64,000 nucleotides of DNA, from contig NZ_CP048117.1 of assembly GCF_000469135.2 (NCBI RefSeq), positions 2,269,501 through 2,333,500 of the forward strand, read 5' to 3'. A model generated the notes under the pieces. That model made no database searches, was not told the DNA's origin, and saw only the letters and a list, made by a program, of their open reading frames with translations. The stretch's first letter is position 1. Every line of letters begins with the position of its first letter. Position numbers and translations under genes: made by a program. Below, piece by piece: positions 48,273 through 57,895 of this stretch. The stretch is from Bacillus sp. SB49 (GTDB lineage: Bacteria; Bacillota; Bacilli; Bacillales; Halobacillaceae).

Positions 48273-50090
48273 TTAGTCTTCATTCAAATCAAGGACGGAC
48301 ATAAACGCTTCCTGCGGCACTTCTACAGAGCCGACCATCTTCATGCGCTTTTTCCCTTCCTTCTGTTTCTCAAGGAGCTTACGCTTCCTCGAAATGTCTC
48401 CCCCGTAACACTTGGACAAAACGTTTTTGCGCATGGCCTTGATTGTCGTACGCGCAACGACTTTGTTGCCGATAGCAGCCTGAACAGGGACTTCAAACTG
48501 TTGTCTCGGAATAAGTTTCTTCAGTTTATCGGCAATCAGCTTCCCTCGCTCATAAGCGAAGTCGCGGTGGACGATAAAGGACAAGGCATCGATTGTGTCC
48601 CCGTTAAGAAGAATATCCATCTTCACAAGGTTGGAAGAACGATAACCGATCAATTCATAGTCAAAAGATGCATAACCTTTCGTCTGGGATTTCAAGGAAT
48701 CGAAGAAGTCATAAACGATTTCTGACAACGGAATCTCATAGACGACATTGACACGATTATCATCGAGATACTGCATATCCATGAAATTCCCGCGTTTTCT
48801 CTGACAGATCTCCATGACAGGACCTACGTAATCATTCGGCACCATGATGCTCGCCTTCACATAGGGCTCCTGCACTTCCTCTAATTTCTGGTTATCCGGC
48901 ATCATGGATGGGTTGTCCACGTCCATTTCGGAGCCATCCGTCATGCGGACTTTATAGATAACGCTCGGAGCAGTCGTTATTAAATCGATTTTATATTCTC
49001 TTTCAATCCGTTCCTGAATGATTTCCATATGGAGCATACCAAGGAAACCACACCGGAAACCGAAACCGAGTGCCTGGGAGGTCTCCGGCTCGAACTGGAG
49101 GGAAGAATCATTCAACTCCAGACGCTCAAGTGCGTCACGGAGATCGTTGTATTTACTGGCATCCACCGGGTACATCCCGCAGAACACCATCGGGTTCATC
49201 TTTTTATATCCCGGCAGCGGATTGGCAGCAGGATTGTTGGCTAAAGTAATCGTGTCACCGACGCGGCTGTCGCCGATGTTTTTGATGGATGCAGAGAGGT
49301 ACCCGACGTCCCCGACATTCAATTCTTTCAATGGCGTCGGTGTAGGGCGGAAAACACCGAGTTCATTAACTTCGAACTCTTTACCAGTAGCCATCATTTT
49401 AATCTTATCACCAAGCTTAATAGATCCTTCCCGCACACATGTGTACGCAACGACTCCACGATAAGAGTCATATAAAGAATCAAAGATAAGCGCCTTCGTC
49501 GGGTCGTTCGCATTACCTTCCGGAGCAGGAATATCCGTTACGATCCGTTCCAGAATTTCATCAATCCCGATTCCTTCTTTTGCAGAAGCGAGGATTGCAT
49601 CCGACGCATCAATGCCGATAACGTCTTCGATTTCTTGTTTTATCCGTTCCGGGTCCGCACCTGGAAGGTCGATTTTGTTGATGACCGGGATAATTTCCAG
49701 ATCGTTCTCCAATGCAAGGTAGACGTTTGCAAGCGTCTGCGCTTCAATCCCTTGTGCGGCATCTACTACAAGAATGGCACCTTCACAGGCAGCAAGGCTT
49801 CTTGACACTTCGTATGTAAAGTCGACGTGTCCTGGTGTATCGATTAAATGAAAGGTATAGTCAAGCCCGTCATTAGCATTATAGTTCAGCTGAACGGCAT
49901 TCAGCTTAATCGTAATTCCGCGTTCCCTTTCCAGATCCATCGCATCAAGGAACTGTTCTTTCATTTCCCTTTGGGTAAGGGCGTTTGTTTTTTCTAAAAT
50001 TCGGTCAGCAAGCGTCGATTTCCCGTGGTCAATATGGGCGATGATCGAAAAGTTGCGTACCCTTTCTTGTTTCGATTGTGTTGTCAACAT
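48273..50090 (-). CDS. lepA: Elongation factor 4 (LepA)
   Basis: Ribosome-associated translational GTPase. G1 AHIDHGKST (18-26), DTPGHVD, NKIDLP and the EF-G-like domains II, III and V are present, ending in the LepA-specific C-terminal domain ([20 protein letters not shown] then [19 protein letters not shown]). 605 residues, normal length. GGAGTG precedes the ATG and a sigma-A promoter lies 41 bases upstream. Confidence 0.98.
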   Translation of the reverse strand: MLTTQSKQERVRNFSIIAHIDHGKSTLADRILEKTNALTQREMKEQFLDAMDLERERGITIKLNAVQLNYNANDGLDYTFHLIDTPGHVDFTYEVSRSLAACEGAILVVDAAQGIEAQTLANVYLALENDLEIIPVINKIDLPGADPERIKQEIEDVIGIDASDAILASAKEGIGIDEILERIVTDIPAPEGNANDPTKALIFDSLYDSYRGVVAYTCVREGSIKLGDKIKMMATGKEFEVNELGVFRPTPTPLKELNVGDVGYLSASIKNIGDSRVGDTITLANNPAANPLPGYKKMNPMVFCGMYPVDASKYNDLRDALERLELNDSSLQFEPETSQALGFGFRCGFLGMLHMEIIQERIEREYKIDLITTAPSVIYKVRMTDGSEMDVDNPSMMPDNQKLEEVQEPYVKASIMVPNDYVGPVMEICQRKRGNFMDMQYLDDNRVNVVYEIPLSEIVYDFFDSLKSQTKGYASFDYELIGYRSSNLVKMDILLNGDTIDALSFIVHRDFAYERGKLIADKLKKLIPRQQFEVPVQAAIGNKVVARTTIKAMRKNVLSKCYGGDISRKRKLLEKQKEGKKRMKMVGSVEVPQEAFMSVLDLNED

Positions 50091-50130
50091 AAATCACTCC
50101 TACTGAAATTCGGCACAAATATCTAGCTTG

Positions 50131-50159
50131 ATTATAGCAATACAAAGGGCATTATTCAA
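50131..50159 (-). promoter_or_regulatory. lepA promoter
   Basis: TTGAAT (50159-50154), 17-base spacer, TATAAT (50136-50131). Confidence 0.82.
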
Positions 50160-50191
50160 TCTAAACCATAAAGCTGTTCCCTTTTAAAGAG

Positions 50192-50476
50192 CTAACCGCT
50201 TTGAATGATTCCTGAAAAAACAAGAATGACAGCATGGAAACAAATCGCTACACCCTCCCCTATAGCTCCTGCAAGTTTGGCAATCCAAGGAATATCCGTC
50301 TCTTGGGGGCCGACTTCACAGGAGAGCCCGGCAGAAGAGACGGCGGACGCCGATTCTGCCTGCTCACTGGTTACGATTTTCTCTTCCGGTTCCTTAAGAT
50401 TGTTACGATCGATCCCTGTCAAAGCCCCGAACAAGAAGGAAGCAGCTATCAAGATCACAGCTAATATCGCCTTCAC
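50192..50476 (-). CDS. yqxA: YqxA-like protein (DUF3679)
   Basis: 94-residue protein with an N-terminal hydrophobic segment (about 3-18) and a second C-terminal one (about 72-92), separated by an acidic linker. GTG 50476 is the start: AGGAGG lies seven bases upstream, whereas the 44-codon in-frame extension overlaps spoIIP. Same position as yqxA downstream of spoIIP in B. subtilis. Function unknown. Confidence 0.75.
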   Translation of the reverse strand: MKAILAVILIAASFLFGALTGIDRNNLKEPEEKIVTSEQAESASAVSSAGLSCEVGPQETDIPWIAKLAGAIGEGVAICFHAVILVFSGIIQSG

Positions 50477-50492
50477 ACTAGGACCTCCTTGT

Positions 50493-51656
50493 TCAAGATG
50501 GTGTGTCCACTTTCTGATCTTCGAAATAATATTCACCGAACACCTCTGCCAGAATATCTGCAGACCGGTATAATTCCTCCAAGTGATTATCCACTCCTCC
50601 AAACTCAATTAAAATAGCGTTCGGGTTAAGGTCCTGGTTATACACACCGTCCACTCCTGATCCCTTCTTCGTAATTACACCACGGCTGATTCCCGGGTAT
50701 TCTTTTTCGAGGCGTTGGTGGAGGGCGGAGGCAAATTTCAAGTTCTGTTCATAATTAGGGTGTTCGGCTCCGATCACGAAAGCGAACCTTGCATATTTTT
50801 TCCCTTCGATCGTCGTTGTCGTATGCTCCCCTCCGATACTGTCCCTGTGAAGATCGAAGAAATACGTGAGGCCCTTATTTTGACCGATGGCTTCCTCCAC
50901 TACAGGGCGGACAGCGTCGTAAGATTGATAATACTCCAACCCTTTTTCACTTCTTATTGCTGCAACGTCCGTTTTATCTACTATGGTGCCAATCCCTTGT
51001 TTTTCAAGGCTCTCTCCAAGCCTGTCTCCGATCAGTGTAATGTTGACTTTGCCATCGTAGCTGGTTGATTCATCAGGCAGGTGAGGATAGAAAGACTCTG
51101 TATTATGCGTATGATAGATGTAAACCTTATCCTCGCCTACCGGGGTTTCCTCCTGTTCTTCCTGCTGCTGGTCCTTTCCTTGATCCTCCTCGACCACACC
51201 TTCTTCGCCCCGTTCCTTCACTTCATCCGGCGGCTCGGATTCGATCGGCAGGTTGGAAAAATCGGTTCCTTCCCCCGCTATGATAATCTGACTGTTATAA
51301 GAAGACAGGCCGGGTATCTCTCTTCCGAGCAGGCTGCGTGGATCGTTAGGAGTGAGACTGGTGAACAATTGAAAAGAAAGGGTTCCAAGCCCGGGAATCC
51401 TGTTCCCTTCCGGATGCGCTTCTTTATACGATTTGTTCTCCATCTCAAATAGATAAAGAAAAGAACTCCCTTCCAACTTAGTCGTCCATTCCTGGATTGT
51501 ATCGGAATACAAACGGTAAGTCGTCTTCGCTCCTGTCAGAATTCCAATACCAATAAAGAGTAAAATCAAGACCGTGATGGAGACGATCGTCCACCTTGTT
51601 ACCTGTTTCATATAGCCCGGTTCTTTCCCTTTCCACTTCTTCGGGTATTGAGACAT
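50493..51656 (-). CDS. spoIIP: Stage II sporulation protein P (SpoIIP)
   Basis: Peptidoglycan amidase/endopeptidase of the DMP complex, needed for engulfment. Membrane anchor at about 23-45, an acidic Glu/Gln linker (around residues 155-175), and the catalytic domain with IYHTHNTESF, FDLHRDS and EFGGVDN zinc-site motifs. ATG 51656 has AGGAGAGG seven bases upstream (387 residues). Lies downstream of gpr. Confidence 0.95.
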   Translation of the reverse strand: MSQYPKKWKGKEPGYMKQVTRWTIVSITVLILLFIGIGILTGAKTTYRLYSDTIQEWTTKLEGSSFLYLFEMENKSYKEAHPEGNRIPGLGTLSFQLFTSLTPNDPRSLLGREIPGLSSYNSQIIIAGEGTDFSNLPIESEPPDEVKERGEEGVVEEDQGKDQQQEEQEETPVGEDKVYIYHTHNTESFYPHLPDESTSYDGKVNITLIGDRLGESLEKQGIGTIVDKTDVAAIRSEKGLEYYQSYDAVRPVVEEAIGQNKGLTYFFDLHRDSIGGEHTTTTIEGKKYARFAFVIGAEHPNYEQNLKFASALHQRLEKEYPGISRGVITKKGSGVDGVYNQDLNPNAILIEFGGVDNHLEELYRSADILAEVFGEYYFEDQKVDTPS

Positions 51657-51733
51657 TAAAAATCCTCTCCTCATACTCTATCTAGTAGATGGTATGAATG
51701 AGAGGGATTTAATAGAACCTGTCTCTATTGAAT

Positions 51734-52825
51734 TTATCTGGAAAAAGATTCTGCTTCTCCATCCTCTATCCCGGAATGGAGGGCGCCGTTGATACCGGTG
51801 GCAATGACGTGAGCCATGTCCACAATGAAACTGTCCACCTCTTTCGGAGTGACCATCAAGTTGTGACCAAGAGGGGTTAGAACTTCTTTAATCAACTGCT
51901 TTTTCTCTTCGTGTTCCAGCTCTCCAAACATGCCGAGGAGTGCTTTGCTCTGTTCTTCATTCGGATGGTCTTCGTCCGTCAGCGATTTTCTCTCGAATGG
52001 ATTCATTGCAGGGGACAAAGCGTTAGAAGGTCTGTCTTTCTCTTTCCATTCTCTTCCGAAATGTTTCAATACATAATCAATCGTATCGTTTGTGATGGTA
52101 ACCGCGTCCACAACGGTTGGTACACCAATAGATAAGACAGGAATACCGTACGTTTCCTTACTGATTTCCTTTCGTTTGTTTCCTACACCGGAACCCGGAT
52201 GAATACCCGTATCAGATAATTGGATGGTAGCATTGATTCGGTTAATGGATCTGGATGCGAGAGCATCAATGACCAGCACGAAATCCGGTTTAATTTCTTC
52301 AATGATTCCGTGTACCATATCACTCGTTTCAATCCCGGTCACACCCATGACTCCCGGTGTAACGGCTGAAACAGGTCTGTATCCTTCAGAAACCGTTTCG
52401 GGATGAAGTTCGAACAGATGACTCGTTACGAGCACCTCCTCTGTGACAAGCGGTCCGAGAGCATCCGGCGTGACATTATGGTTGCCAAGACCGACAATTA
52501 AACCTCTGTCCATTTCACTAATGCCGCATTCAAGGAGCAGTTGTCTGATCTGGGCAGAAAGCGTCTTAGCCAGGCGCACCTGCATAGCCGTATCCTGCTT
52601 ACGAATCGCCAGCGATTCAAGGGTGACGTAGTGCCCTGCTTTCTTTCCGATTCGATCCGCTCCTTTTTGATCAATGGTGACGTAGGTGATTTTAATATCA
52701 TCCGCTTCTTCTTCTTTGACCTGAACACCATCATCATCCGTCGATGAGGGGTCATTATCTACGTTCATTTCGTGGGCTTCCAAAGCTAAATCGGTACGCA
52801 GTGTATAAGGTATTTGTTCATCCAT
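51734..52825 (-). CDS. gpr: Germination protease GPR
   Basis: Spore protease that degrades small acid-soluble proteins on germination. The N-terminal pro-region with [13 protein letters not shown] (autoprocessing region) is followed by a Glu/Asp linker longer than usual (about 22-45, rich in Asp, Glu and Ser) and the catalytic domain with [25 protein letters not shown] and [10 protein letters not shown]. 363 residues. AAGGAGG precedes the ATG. A sigma-G promoter is expected but none was clear. Confidence 0.96.
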   Translation of the reverse strand: MDEQIPYTLRTDLALEAHEMNVDNDPSSTDDDGVQVKEEEADDIKITYVTIDQKGADRIGKKAGHYVTLESLAIRKQDTAMQVRLAKTLSAQIRQLLLECGISEMDRGLIVGLGNHNVTPDALGPLVTEEVLVTSHLFELHPETVSEGYRPVSAVTPGVMGVTGIETSDMVHGIIEEIKPDFVLVIDALASRSINRINATIQLSDTGIHPGSGVGNKRKEISKETYGIPVLSIGVPTVVDAVTITNDTIDYVLKHFGREWKEKDRPSNALSPAMNPFERKSLTDEDHPNEEQSKALLGMFGELEHEEKKQLIKEVLTPLGHNLMVTPKEVDSFIVDMAHVIATGINGALHSGIEDGEAESFSR

Positions 52826-52904
52826 TACGCTTCAACCTCCTTATATCCATGTTCTCCCAATGGACGGGATCCTATGCAAATCCTCCAACAGATGCATATA
52901 AGTA

Positions 52905-52933
52905 TTGAAAAGCACGTCCCGCTCTGGTAAAAT
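52905..52933 (+). promoter_or_regulatory. rpsT promoter
   Basis: TTGAAA (52905-52910), 17-base spacer, TAAAAT (52928-52933). Confidence 0.85.
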
Positions 52934-52986
52934 GTCTCTTGTTCGATATGAATGAGTCTTTTTGTTTTTACCTAGGAGGTGAAACT

Positions 52987-53247
52987 ATGCCTAACATTAA
53001 ATCAGCGAAAAAACGTGTACGTGTTAACAGCGATGCTCGTGCTTTGAACGCAGCTTTCAAATCTGACATGCGTACTGCTGTCAAGCGTGTTGAAACGCTT
53101 GTACAAGCGAAAGATACTGACAACGCGAAAACAGCACTTCCTACAGCTGTCAAGAAAATTGACAAAGCAGTGCAACGCGGTGCCCTTCATAAAAACACAG
53201 GAAACCGTAAGAAATCTCGCCTAACTAAATTAGTTAACGCATTATAA
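52987..53247 (+). CDS. rpsT: 30S ribosomal protein S20
   Basis: 86-residue basic helical protein starting MPNIKSAKKRVRVNSDARAL, with DKAVQRGALHKNTGNRKKSR near the end, the S20 signature. AGGAGGTG precedes ATG 52987; the 16-codon in-frame extension has no ribosome-binding site. Single-gene transcript, divergent from gpr. Confidence 0.98.
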   Translation: MPNIKSAKKRVRVNSDARALNAAFKSDMRTAVKRVETLVQAKDTDNAKTALPTAVKKIDKAVQRGALHKNTGNRKKSRLTKLVNAL

Positions 53248-53273
53248 TTAATTTGTTATTTATGACCAACACA

Positions 53274-53304
53274 AACGATCCTTCTTATGAACGGATCGTT
53301 TTTC
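53274..53304 (+). terminator. rpsT terminator
   Basis: Stem AACGATCC / GGATCGTT (53274-53281, 53293-53300) followed by TTT, 27 bases after the stop. Confidence 0.85.
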
Positions 53305-53309
53305 TCATG

Positions 53310-53343
53310 AAGAAGCCCTCCCGGTATTCCGGGAGGGCTTCTT
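53310..53343. terminator. Second strong hairpin between rpsT and holA
   Basis: Perfect 15-bp stem AAGAAGCCCTCCCGG / CCGGGAGGGCTTCTT with a TATT loop, six bases after the rpsT terminator. Little T-run on either side. It may back up rpsT termination or protect the 3' end of the convergent holA message. Confidence 0.6.
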
Positions 53344-53492
53344 CAAACTACATATTTAAGAGAACCAGTGATTTTTTTAACTCCTACCACATAAATAAAG
53401 ATCTCCCGCTTCAGCAAAAGCTGTAACAGCTATACGATGCAACCATTTCCCGGAGACGGCGGCCTTTCCCCTTAATCACAATTTCCCCTATT

Positions 53493-54506
53493 TTATACAG
53501 CATGACCTTGTTTGATGTTAATCATCTTATATAGAAGCATCTCAAAGGCCAGAGATTTGTCCATCATTCCCTGTTTAAGCGTATGATCCGTTTCCGCAAG
53601 CTGCTCCATTATTTGATTTAATTCCTCATTTGTGAAGAACTTCTCCCGCTTCAAAGCCATTTTAAGTACATATGGATGCGCCTTGATGTAAGATTTCATT
53701 TGGTTTTGGGCGTATCCTTTCTGCTTCAATACTTTTGCCTGGTTGATGATCCGAAACTGGGAAGCAAGAAGCGCCGTCAATGCAATAGGCTCCTCGTTCA
53801 ACTTCTCCAAATCCTTATAAATACGGATCGCCCTTCCAAGGTCTCGTTCCATTACCGCATCCACCAGCTTTAATCCTGATGCTTCGGCACTGTGGGATAA
53901 GAGCTCTTCCGCCAATTCTTTGGTTACGACGCCGCCCTCCCCGACATTCAATGCGAGCTTCTCCATTTCCATTCGCAGCGCCATCAAATTTGCTCCGATT
54001 TCCTGTGTGAAAAGCTCGTGGATCGATTCCGGTACGGTAATATGTAATTCCCCGGCTAGTGTTTGAATCCATTTATCCATGTCCCACTCTTTAACCGGCT
54101 GACAAGAGATAACCTCGCCGTGCTTCTTCAGCTGCTTAAAGATTTTTTTACGTTCATCCAGTTTTTCATAAGGAGCAATCAAGATCAACACCGAATAATC
54201 CGCGGGGTTTTCAATATAGGACAACAGCGTATCCACATCATGTTCAAAAGGCAGTTTATCCGGTTTTGCCTTTAGAAATCCAGGATGATTGGCAATGACA
54301 ACTTTGCCGTCTCCGAGGAAAGGAAACGTTTCTGCATCTGTGACCGCATCCTCAATCGGTGTCTCTTCCAGATCGTATTGCGAAATATTGAATTCCTGAT
54401 CTTCCTTTTTCAGTGTCTGTCCAATAATTTTATTCTTATATTCCTGAATGAGGTAGGATTCTTCTCCATATAATAAATATACCTGTGATTGTTTTACTTT
54501 GACCAT
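53493..54506 (-). CDS. holA: DNA polymerase III delta subunit
   Basis: Clamp-loader subunit that opens the sliding clamp. 337 residues with the YLLYGEESYLIQEY start typical of the family, an AAA+-like core without a functional Walker A, and the C-terminal collar domain (RIYKDLEKLNEEPIALTALL). B. subtilis yqeN. Preceded by a strong promoter and an attenuator-like hairpin. Confidence 0.95.
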   Translation of the reverse strand: MVKVKQSQVYLLYGEESYLIQEYKNKIIGQTLKKEDQEFNISQYDLEETPIEDAVTDAETFPFLGDGKVVIANHPGFLKAKPDKLPFEHDVDTLLSYIENPADYSVLILIAPYEKLDERKKIFKQLKKHGEVISCQPVKEWDMDKWIQTLAGELHITVPESIHELFTQEIGANLMALRMEMEKLALNVGEGGVVTKELAEELLSHSAEASGLKLVDAVMERDLGRAIRIYKDLEKLNEEPIALTALLASQFRIINQAKVLKQKGYAQNQMKSYIKAHPYVLKMALKREKFFTNEELNQIMEQLAETDHTLKQGMMDKSLAFEMLLYKMINIKQGHAV

Positions 54507-54542
54507 AATAGTGGCTAACCTTCCTTTTATGTTTCCATTTCC

Positions 54543-54577
54543 ATGAAAAAAAGATACGGCGACCCCTGTCGGGTGCC
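54543..54577 (-). terminator. Attenuator-like hairpin in the holA leader
   Basis: Minus strand CGGCACCC / GGGGTCGCCG stem with one bulge (about 54575-54554) followed by TATC and seven Ts (to 54543). It begins only a few bases after the predicted start site of the holA promoter and 36 bases before the ATG. Confidence 0.6.
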
Positions 54578-54586
54578 GGTGTCACC

Positions 54587-54615
54587 ATTTTATGCCCGTT
54601 TCGGACATCTGTCAA
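54587..54615 (-). promoter_or_regulatory. holA promoter
   Basis: TTGACA (54615-54610), 17-base spacer, TAAAAT (54592-54587). The promoter lies inside a 9-bp inverted repeat, ATACGGCGA (54553-54561) and TCGCCGTAT (54630-54638). Confidence 0.85.
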
Positions 54616-54639
54616 AACAGTGAACCGTATCGCCGTATG

Positions 54640-54849
54640 TTCCATCTATATAAACGCCATTCCAAAAGCCCCGGGCGCTTTTGAAGAGGACGATGTTGTT
54701 CCTCTCTTGCGTTTAGTTTGACCGCTTCCAAAAGAATTATCTGTGACAAGTCTTGCTAGCTGTGGGAATGATTCTTGACTGTTTTCAAGGAATGTAGATT
54801 TTTTCCTTATCTTGGACTATACTGGATGTAGATAAGAGGAGGGGTAACA
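54640..54849. other. holA-yqzM divergent intergenic region
   Basis: Contains a 6-bp hairpin AAAAGC/GCTTTT (54664-54682) and scattered -35-like TTGACC and TTGACT motifs without clear -10 partners. The yqzM promoter could not be placed. Confidence 0.4.
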
Positions 54850-54984
54850 ATGAACGAATTTAAGAACGACATACAATCTAAGACGAACGACGTCATTGAT
54901 TCTGGATTAGGGTTTGTGTTTTCCTTTGTTTTCTTCTTCGTCATCTTCTTCATAGGTGTGGTATTTTCCATCCTCGGACAATGA
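54850..54984 (+). CDS. yqzM: YqzM family small membrane protein
   Basis: 44-residue protein read directly from ATG 54850 to TGA 54982-54984: begins MNEFKNDIQSKTNDVIDSGL and continues as one very hydrophobic Phe-rich helix ending ILGQ. GAGGAGGGG precedes the ATG. YqzM of the same size sits between holA and comEC in B. subtilis. Function unknown. Confidence 0.88.
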   Translation: MNEFKNDIQSKTNDVIDSGLGFVFSFVFFFVIFFIGVVFSILGQ

Positions 54985-55000
54985 CCATTTGTGTCAGGAA

Positions 55001-55026
55001 GGCTGCTGTAACGGCAGTCTTTTTTT
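55001..55026 (+). terminator. yqzM terminator
   Basis: Stem GGCTGC / GCAGTC (55001-55006, 55014-55019) followed by seven Ts. The stem is short; the T-run reaches the comEC stop codon on the other strand. Confidence 0.75.
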
Positions 55027-57280
55027 ATTCTCTGCTCGCATTATACGGAAGATAGGTCCTAAATGTTCCACTTTGCCCGGAAAAAATATAGCTTACCGCT
55101 CCATGAAGGTCCGTACGGAAGATCACCGTCCCTCTCTCCTCCAGCCTCTGCGTCACTTCCTCATGGGGATGGCCGTAGCGATTATTCCGTCCGACGGAAA
55201 TCCATGCATATTCCACGGATAGTTGTTCTAGAAAGGATTCGGAAGTAGATGTACGACTTCCATGATGACCAACTTTCAATACGTCCGTATGAATATCGGG
55301 ATGACCGGACAGAATTTCGTCCTCTACCTCCAGCGGAACATCTCCTGTAAAAAGCCACCGCTTACCACCCAGTTCGGAAGCAAGAACTAAAGAGTTACGA
55401 TTCGCATCGTTCTGATCCTCATTCGGGTGAAGCACTTCAAAACGATACGATCCGATTTCCAACACGTCACCCGCTTCTATCACCTCTGTCTTATCAGCTA
55501 TCGTCTCCCCTTCATAAAAAGGACTGACCACAAGCTGTCCAATCTGCATTTCTCGAAACAACGGGAAAACACTCCCACTATGATCCTGATCCTCATGAGT
55601 AACAATCAACGCATCCAGCTGATGGATGCCCCGGGATTTAAGAAAGGGCAGGATAATCTGCTTGGCTGTTTCATCCCCTGCTTTTTGAAAAGTCAGCGGA
55701 CCAGCTGCATCAATCATCAATACACCGCTTCTGTAGGGAAGCTCTATGATAAAAGAGTCCCCCTGGCCGACATCCAGCATGGTTACAGCACCCTTGTCAG
55801 AGAAATAAGGAATCGCACTGTATATCATCAGCACCCCCACCGCTCCACAAGCAGCCAGAAAGGCTGTAATCCGTTTCTTTTTCGACCAGCATATAACCAT
55901 AAGGATGAAGCATGTGCTATAGAGCAGGATCACAGAAGAAGGAACAGCACCGATTACCCAGGGGATATCCATATAGGAAGTCACTCCTTTGGACACGTCC
56001 ATAACGTATTCATGCAACTGAAAGACAAAAGAAGAGAAGGGTCCAGCTGTTTGCGGCAGCAGAAAACTGCAGGCAAAGACGAGAAAAAGAAGTGGAATAA
56101 ATACAAAAGAGAAGTAGGGAACCAAGACGGTATTCACAAATAAGGAGAGCGGCTGGAATTCGTAGAAGTAGTGTACTTGAAGGGATAGGATCGATAATTG
56201 ACTGATGAGGCTGATAACGGCCGATTGGAGAACAGCATTCGAGTATTGTTTAAGAATGGGCAACGACAGAATGAGACTGAATGTAACCAGAAAGGAAAAT
56301 TGAAAACCGATATGGTGGAAGTAGGAAGGATTAAGGAGAAGAAGAACGAACGCCGTCACGGACAGGAGGTCTGATAACGGAATCCGTATTTTTAAAAAGG
56401 AAAAAAGAAGAAGAACGAGTGCCATCGATCCTGCTCGGATGACCGAAGGCGCCGATCCAGCAAAAACGATATAGAAAGGCAGGAAGAACATAAGGAACAG
56501 AGAGGCTTGACGTCGTGTTGCCACCCCGCTTCGGAAAAGAACGAGATACATGCCCCCGACGGTCAATCCGACATGCAGACCGGAAATCGCGAGAACATGA
56601 GCCAGGTTAAATTTCCGAAACCAGAACAAGGTATCCTCCGGAAGCTCCCGTGAATCCCCGAAGAGAAGCGCCCTCATCCAAGGATATAACGAAGGTTCTA
56701 CCTGCTCCTCTAAAGCATCCATCATATTTTTTCTGAATTCAAACAAATAACTTAGAAAAGATTGCCCTTCACACTCCACGTCACTAAGCGAGGCAAGTGT
56801 GATTTGTTGATATACCCCTTTGGAAGCCATGTAATTCTTATAATCAAAATTACCGGGATTTCTAGCTCCTTCTATTTGTTCAACATCACCGACACCAACA
56901 CACGAGGCTCCATGCGGCCAATCAGGTACAGGCCCTTCCTCCTCTTTAAACAGACGGAGAATAAATCCGGTACCATCGGAAGTTTTAATTATTGTCTGAT
57001 AGGTATGGCTCGTTTCTGTTCTATTTGAGGAGAGCGTCCCTTGAAAACTCCGCGCTTTTTCCGCTTCAAAGGGAGGAGACTCAGGGAGAGGGAGGTAGGA
57101 CCAGCCGAGGATAAAAAAAGAGGCGAGGATAAAACACCAGTAGGTTTGTTTTCTATGGATGAACAGCCACACCACAACAAGGAAACCCATTACAAGTTGA
57201 ATCGCGATGCTTTGTATAGCAGTTACCCCGCCAAGCACGAAGGCCAGGACGGGGACATGCCATATCCCCTTCCACATCAT
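55025..57280 (-). CDS. comEC: DNA uptake channel ComEC/Rec2
   Basis: Competence channel that brings single-stranded DNA across the membrane. 751 residues: N-terminal membrane and DUF4131 region (about 1-200), the Competence transmembrane domain (about 215-500, with LAHVLAISGLHVGLTVGG) and a C-terminal metallo-beta-lactamase domain with ALIVTHEDQDHSG (about 556-568), GDVPLE and KVGHHGSRTST, thought to degrade one strand. ATG overlaps the comEB stop as ATGA. Confidence 0.96.
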   Translation of the reverse strand: MMWKGIWHVPVLAFVLGGVTAIQSIAIQLVMGFLVVVWLFIHRKQTYWCFILASFFILGWSYLPLPESPPFEAEKARSFQGTLSSNRTETSHTYQTIIKTSDGTGFILRLFKEEEGPVPDWPHGASCVGVGDVEQIEGARNPGNFDYKNYMASKGVYQQITLASLSDVECEGQSFLSYLFEFRKNMMDALEEQVEPSLYPWMRALLFGDSRELPEDTLFWFRKFNLAHVLAISGLHVGLTVGGMYLVLFRSGVATRRQASLFLMFFLPFYIVFAGSAPSVIRAGSMALVLLLFSFLKIRIPLSDLLSVTAFVLLLLNPSYFHHIGFQFSFLVTFSLILSLPILKQYSNAVLQSAVISLISQLSILSLQVHYFYEFQPLSLFVNTVLVPYFSFVFIPLLFLVFACSFLLPQTAGPFSSFVFQLHEYVMDVSKGVTSYMDIPWVIGAVPSSVILLYSTCFILMVICWSKKKRITAFLAACGAVGVLMIYSAIPYFSDKGAVTMLDVGQGDSFIIELPYRSGVLMIDAAGPLTFQKAGDETAKQIILPFLKSRGIHQLDALIVTHEDQDHSGSVFPLFREMQIGQLVVSPFYEGETIADKTEVIEAGDVLEIGSYRFEVLHPNEDQNDANRNSLVLASELGGKRWLFTGDVPLEVEDEILSGHPDIHTDVLKVGHHGSRTSTSESFLEQLSVEYAWISVGRNNRYGHPHEEVTQRLEERGTVIFRTDLHGAVSYIFSGQSGTFRTYLPYNASRE

Positions 57281-57831
57281 TCAGAATAACGGAAGAGTTC
57301 GTCCGCCTTTTTTCTCAAATGTTGGACGTCAGGATCTTCATAATGTTCCAGTTTGTCGAGAAGTTCAACCATGAGCTGTTGATGCTCCACGTGCATCGGC
57401 TCCCGTTCAATAGCGACTTTCTGAATGCGTACACCTGCCTGCTGAAGCATTTCGACCGCATAAGGATCATTCTTATAGTCTTCACTATAATAAACAGCTT
57501 GAATACCAGCTTGAATGATGGCTTTTGTACAGTGAAGGCACGGAAAGTGAGTGACGTAAATTTCTGCATTTTCCGTTGCAACACCGAACTTGGCACATTG
57601 AAGAAGGGCGTTCATTTCTGCATGAATGGTACGTACACAATGGCCGTCCACCACATAGCACCCTTCATCGATACAATGGACACCGCCTGATACGCTGCCG
57701 TTATATCCTCCTGCGATCATTCGTTTATCTCTAACAATGACTGCCCCGACGGCGAGCCGCTGACAAGTGCTTCGAGACTTCAGCAAGTAACTCTGGGACA
57801 TGAAATATTGATTCCAAGTAATCCGTTCCAT
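57277..57831 (-). CDS. comEB: dCMP deaminase-like ComEB
   Basis: Zinc cytidine/deoxycytidylate deaminase family, 184 residues. Active-site motifs TIHAEMNALLQCA and PCLHCTKAIIQAG provide the His, Glu and two Cys residues. Deaminates dCMP in related proteins; in B. subtilis comEB is not essential for transformation. Overlaps comEC by four bases. The start M is supported by GGAGGAG upstream. Confidence 0.95.
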   Translation of the reverse strand: MERITWNQYFMSQSYLLKSRSTCQRLAVGAVIVRDKRMIAGGYNGSVSGGVHCIDEGCYVVDGHCVRTIHAEMNALLQCAKFGVATENAEIYVTHFPCLHCTKAIIQAGIQAVYYSEDYKNDPYAVEMLQQAGVRIQKVAIEREPMHVEHQQLMVELLDKLEHYEDPDVQHLRKKADELFRYSE

Positions 57832-57895
57832 TTTATGTACTCCTCCTATTTATTCTCCTTCAGTTTACTCTCCCGAAACACCGGTCGTCAAACGA

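Noticed and set aside
52826-52904. Sigma-G promoter for gpr
   Set aside because: CAT-like -10 motifs occur on the minus strand but spacing to any -35 does not fit the sigma-G consensus convincingly.
53411-53479. 22-codon GTG-start frame after holA with a GGGG element
   Set aside because: Too short, no family resemblance, and lies in a 3' untranslated region; the Shine-Dalgarno could be chance.
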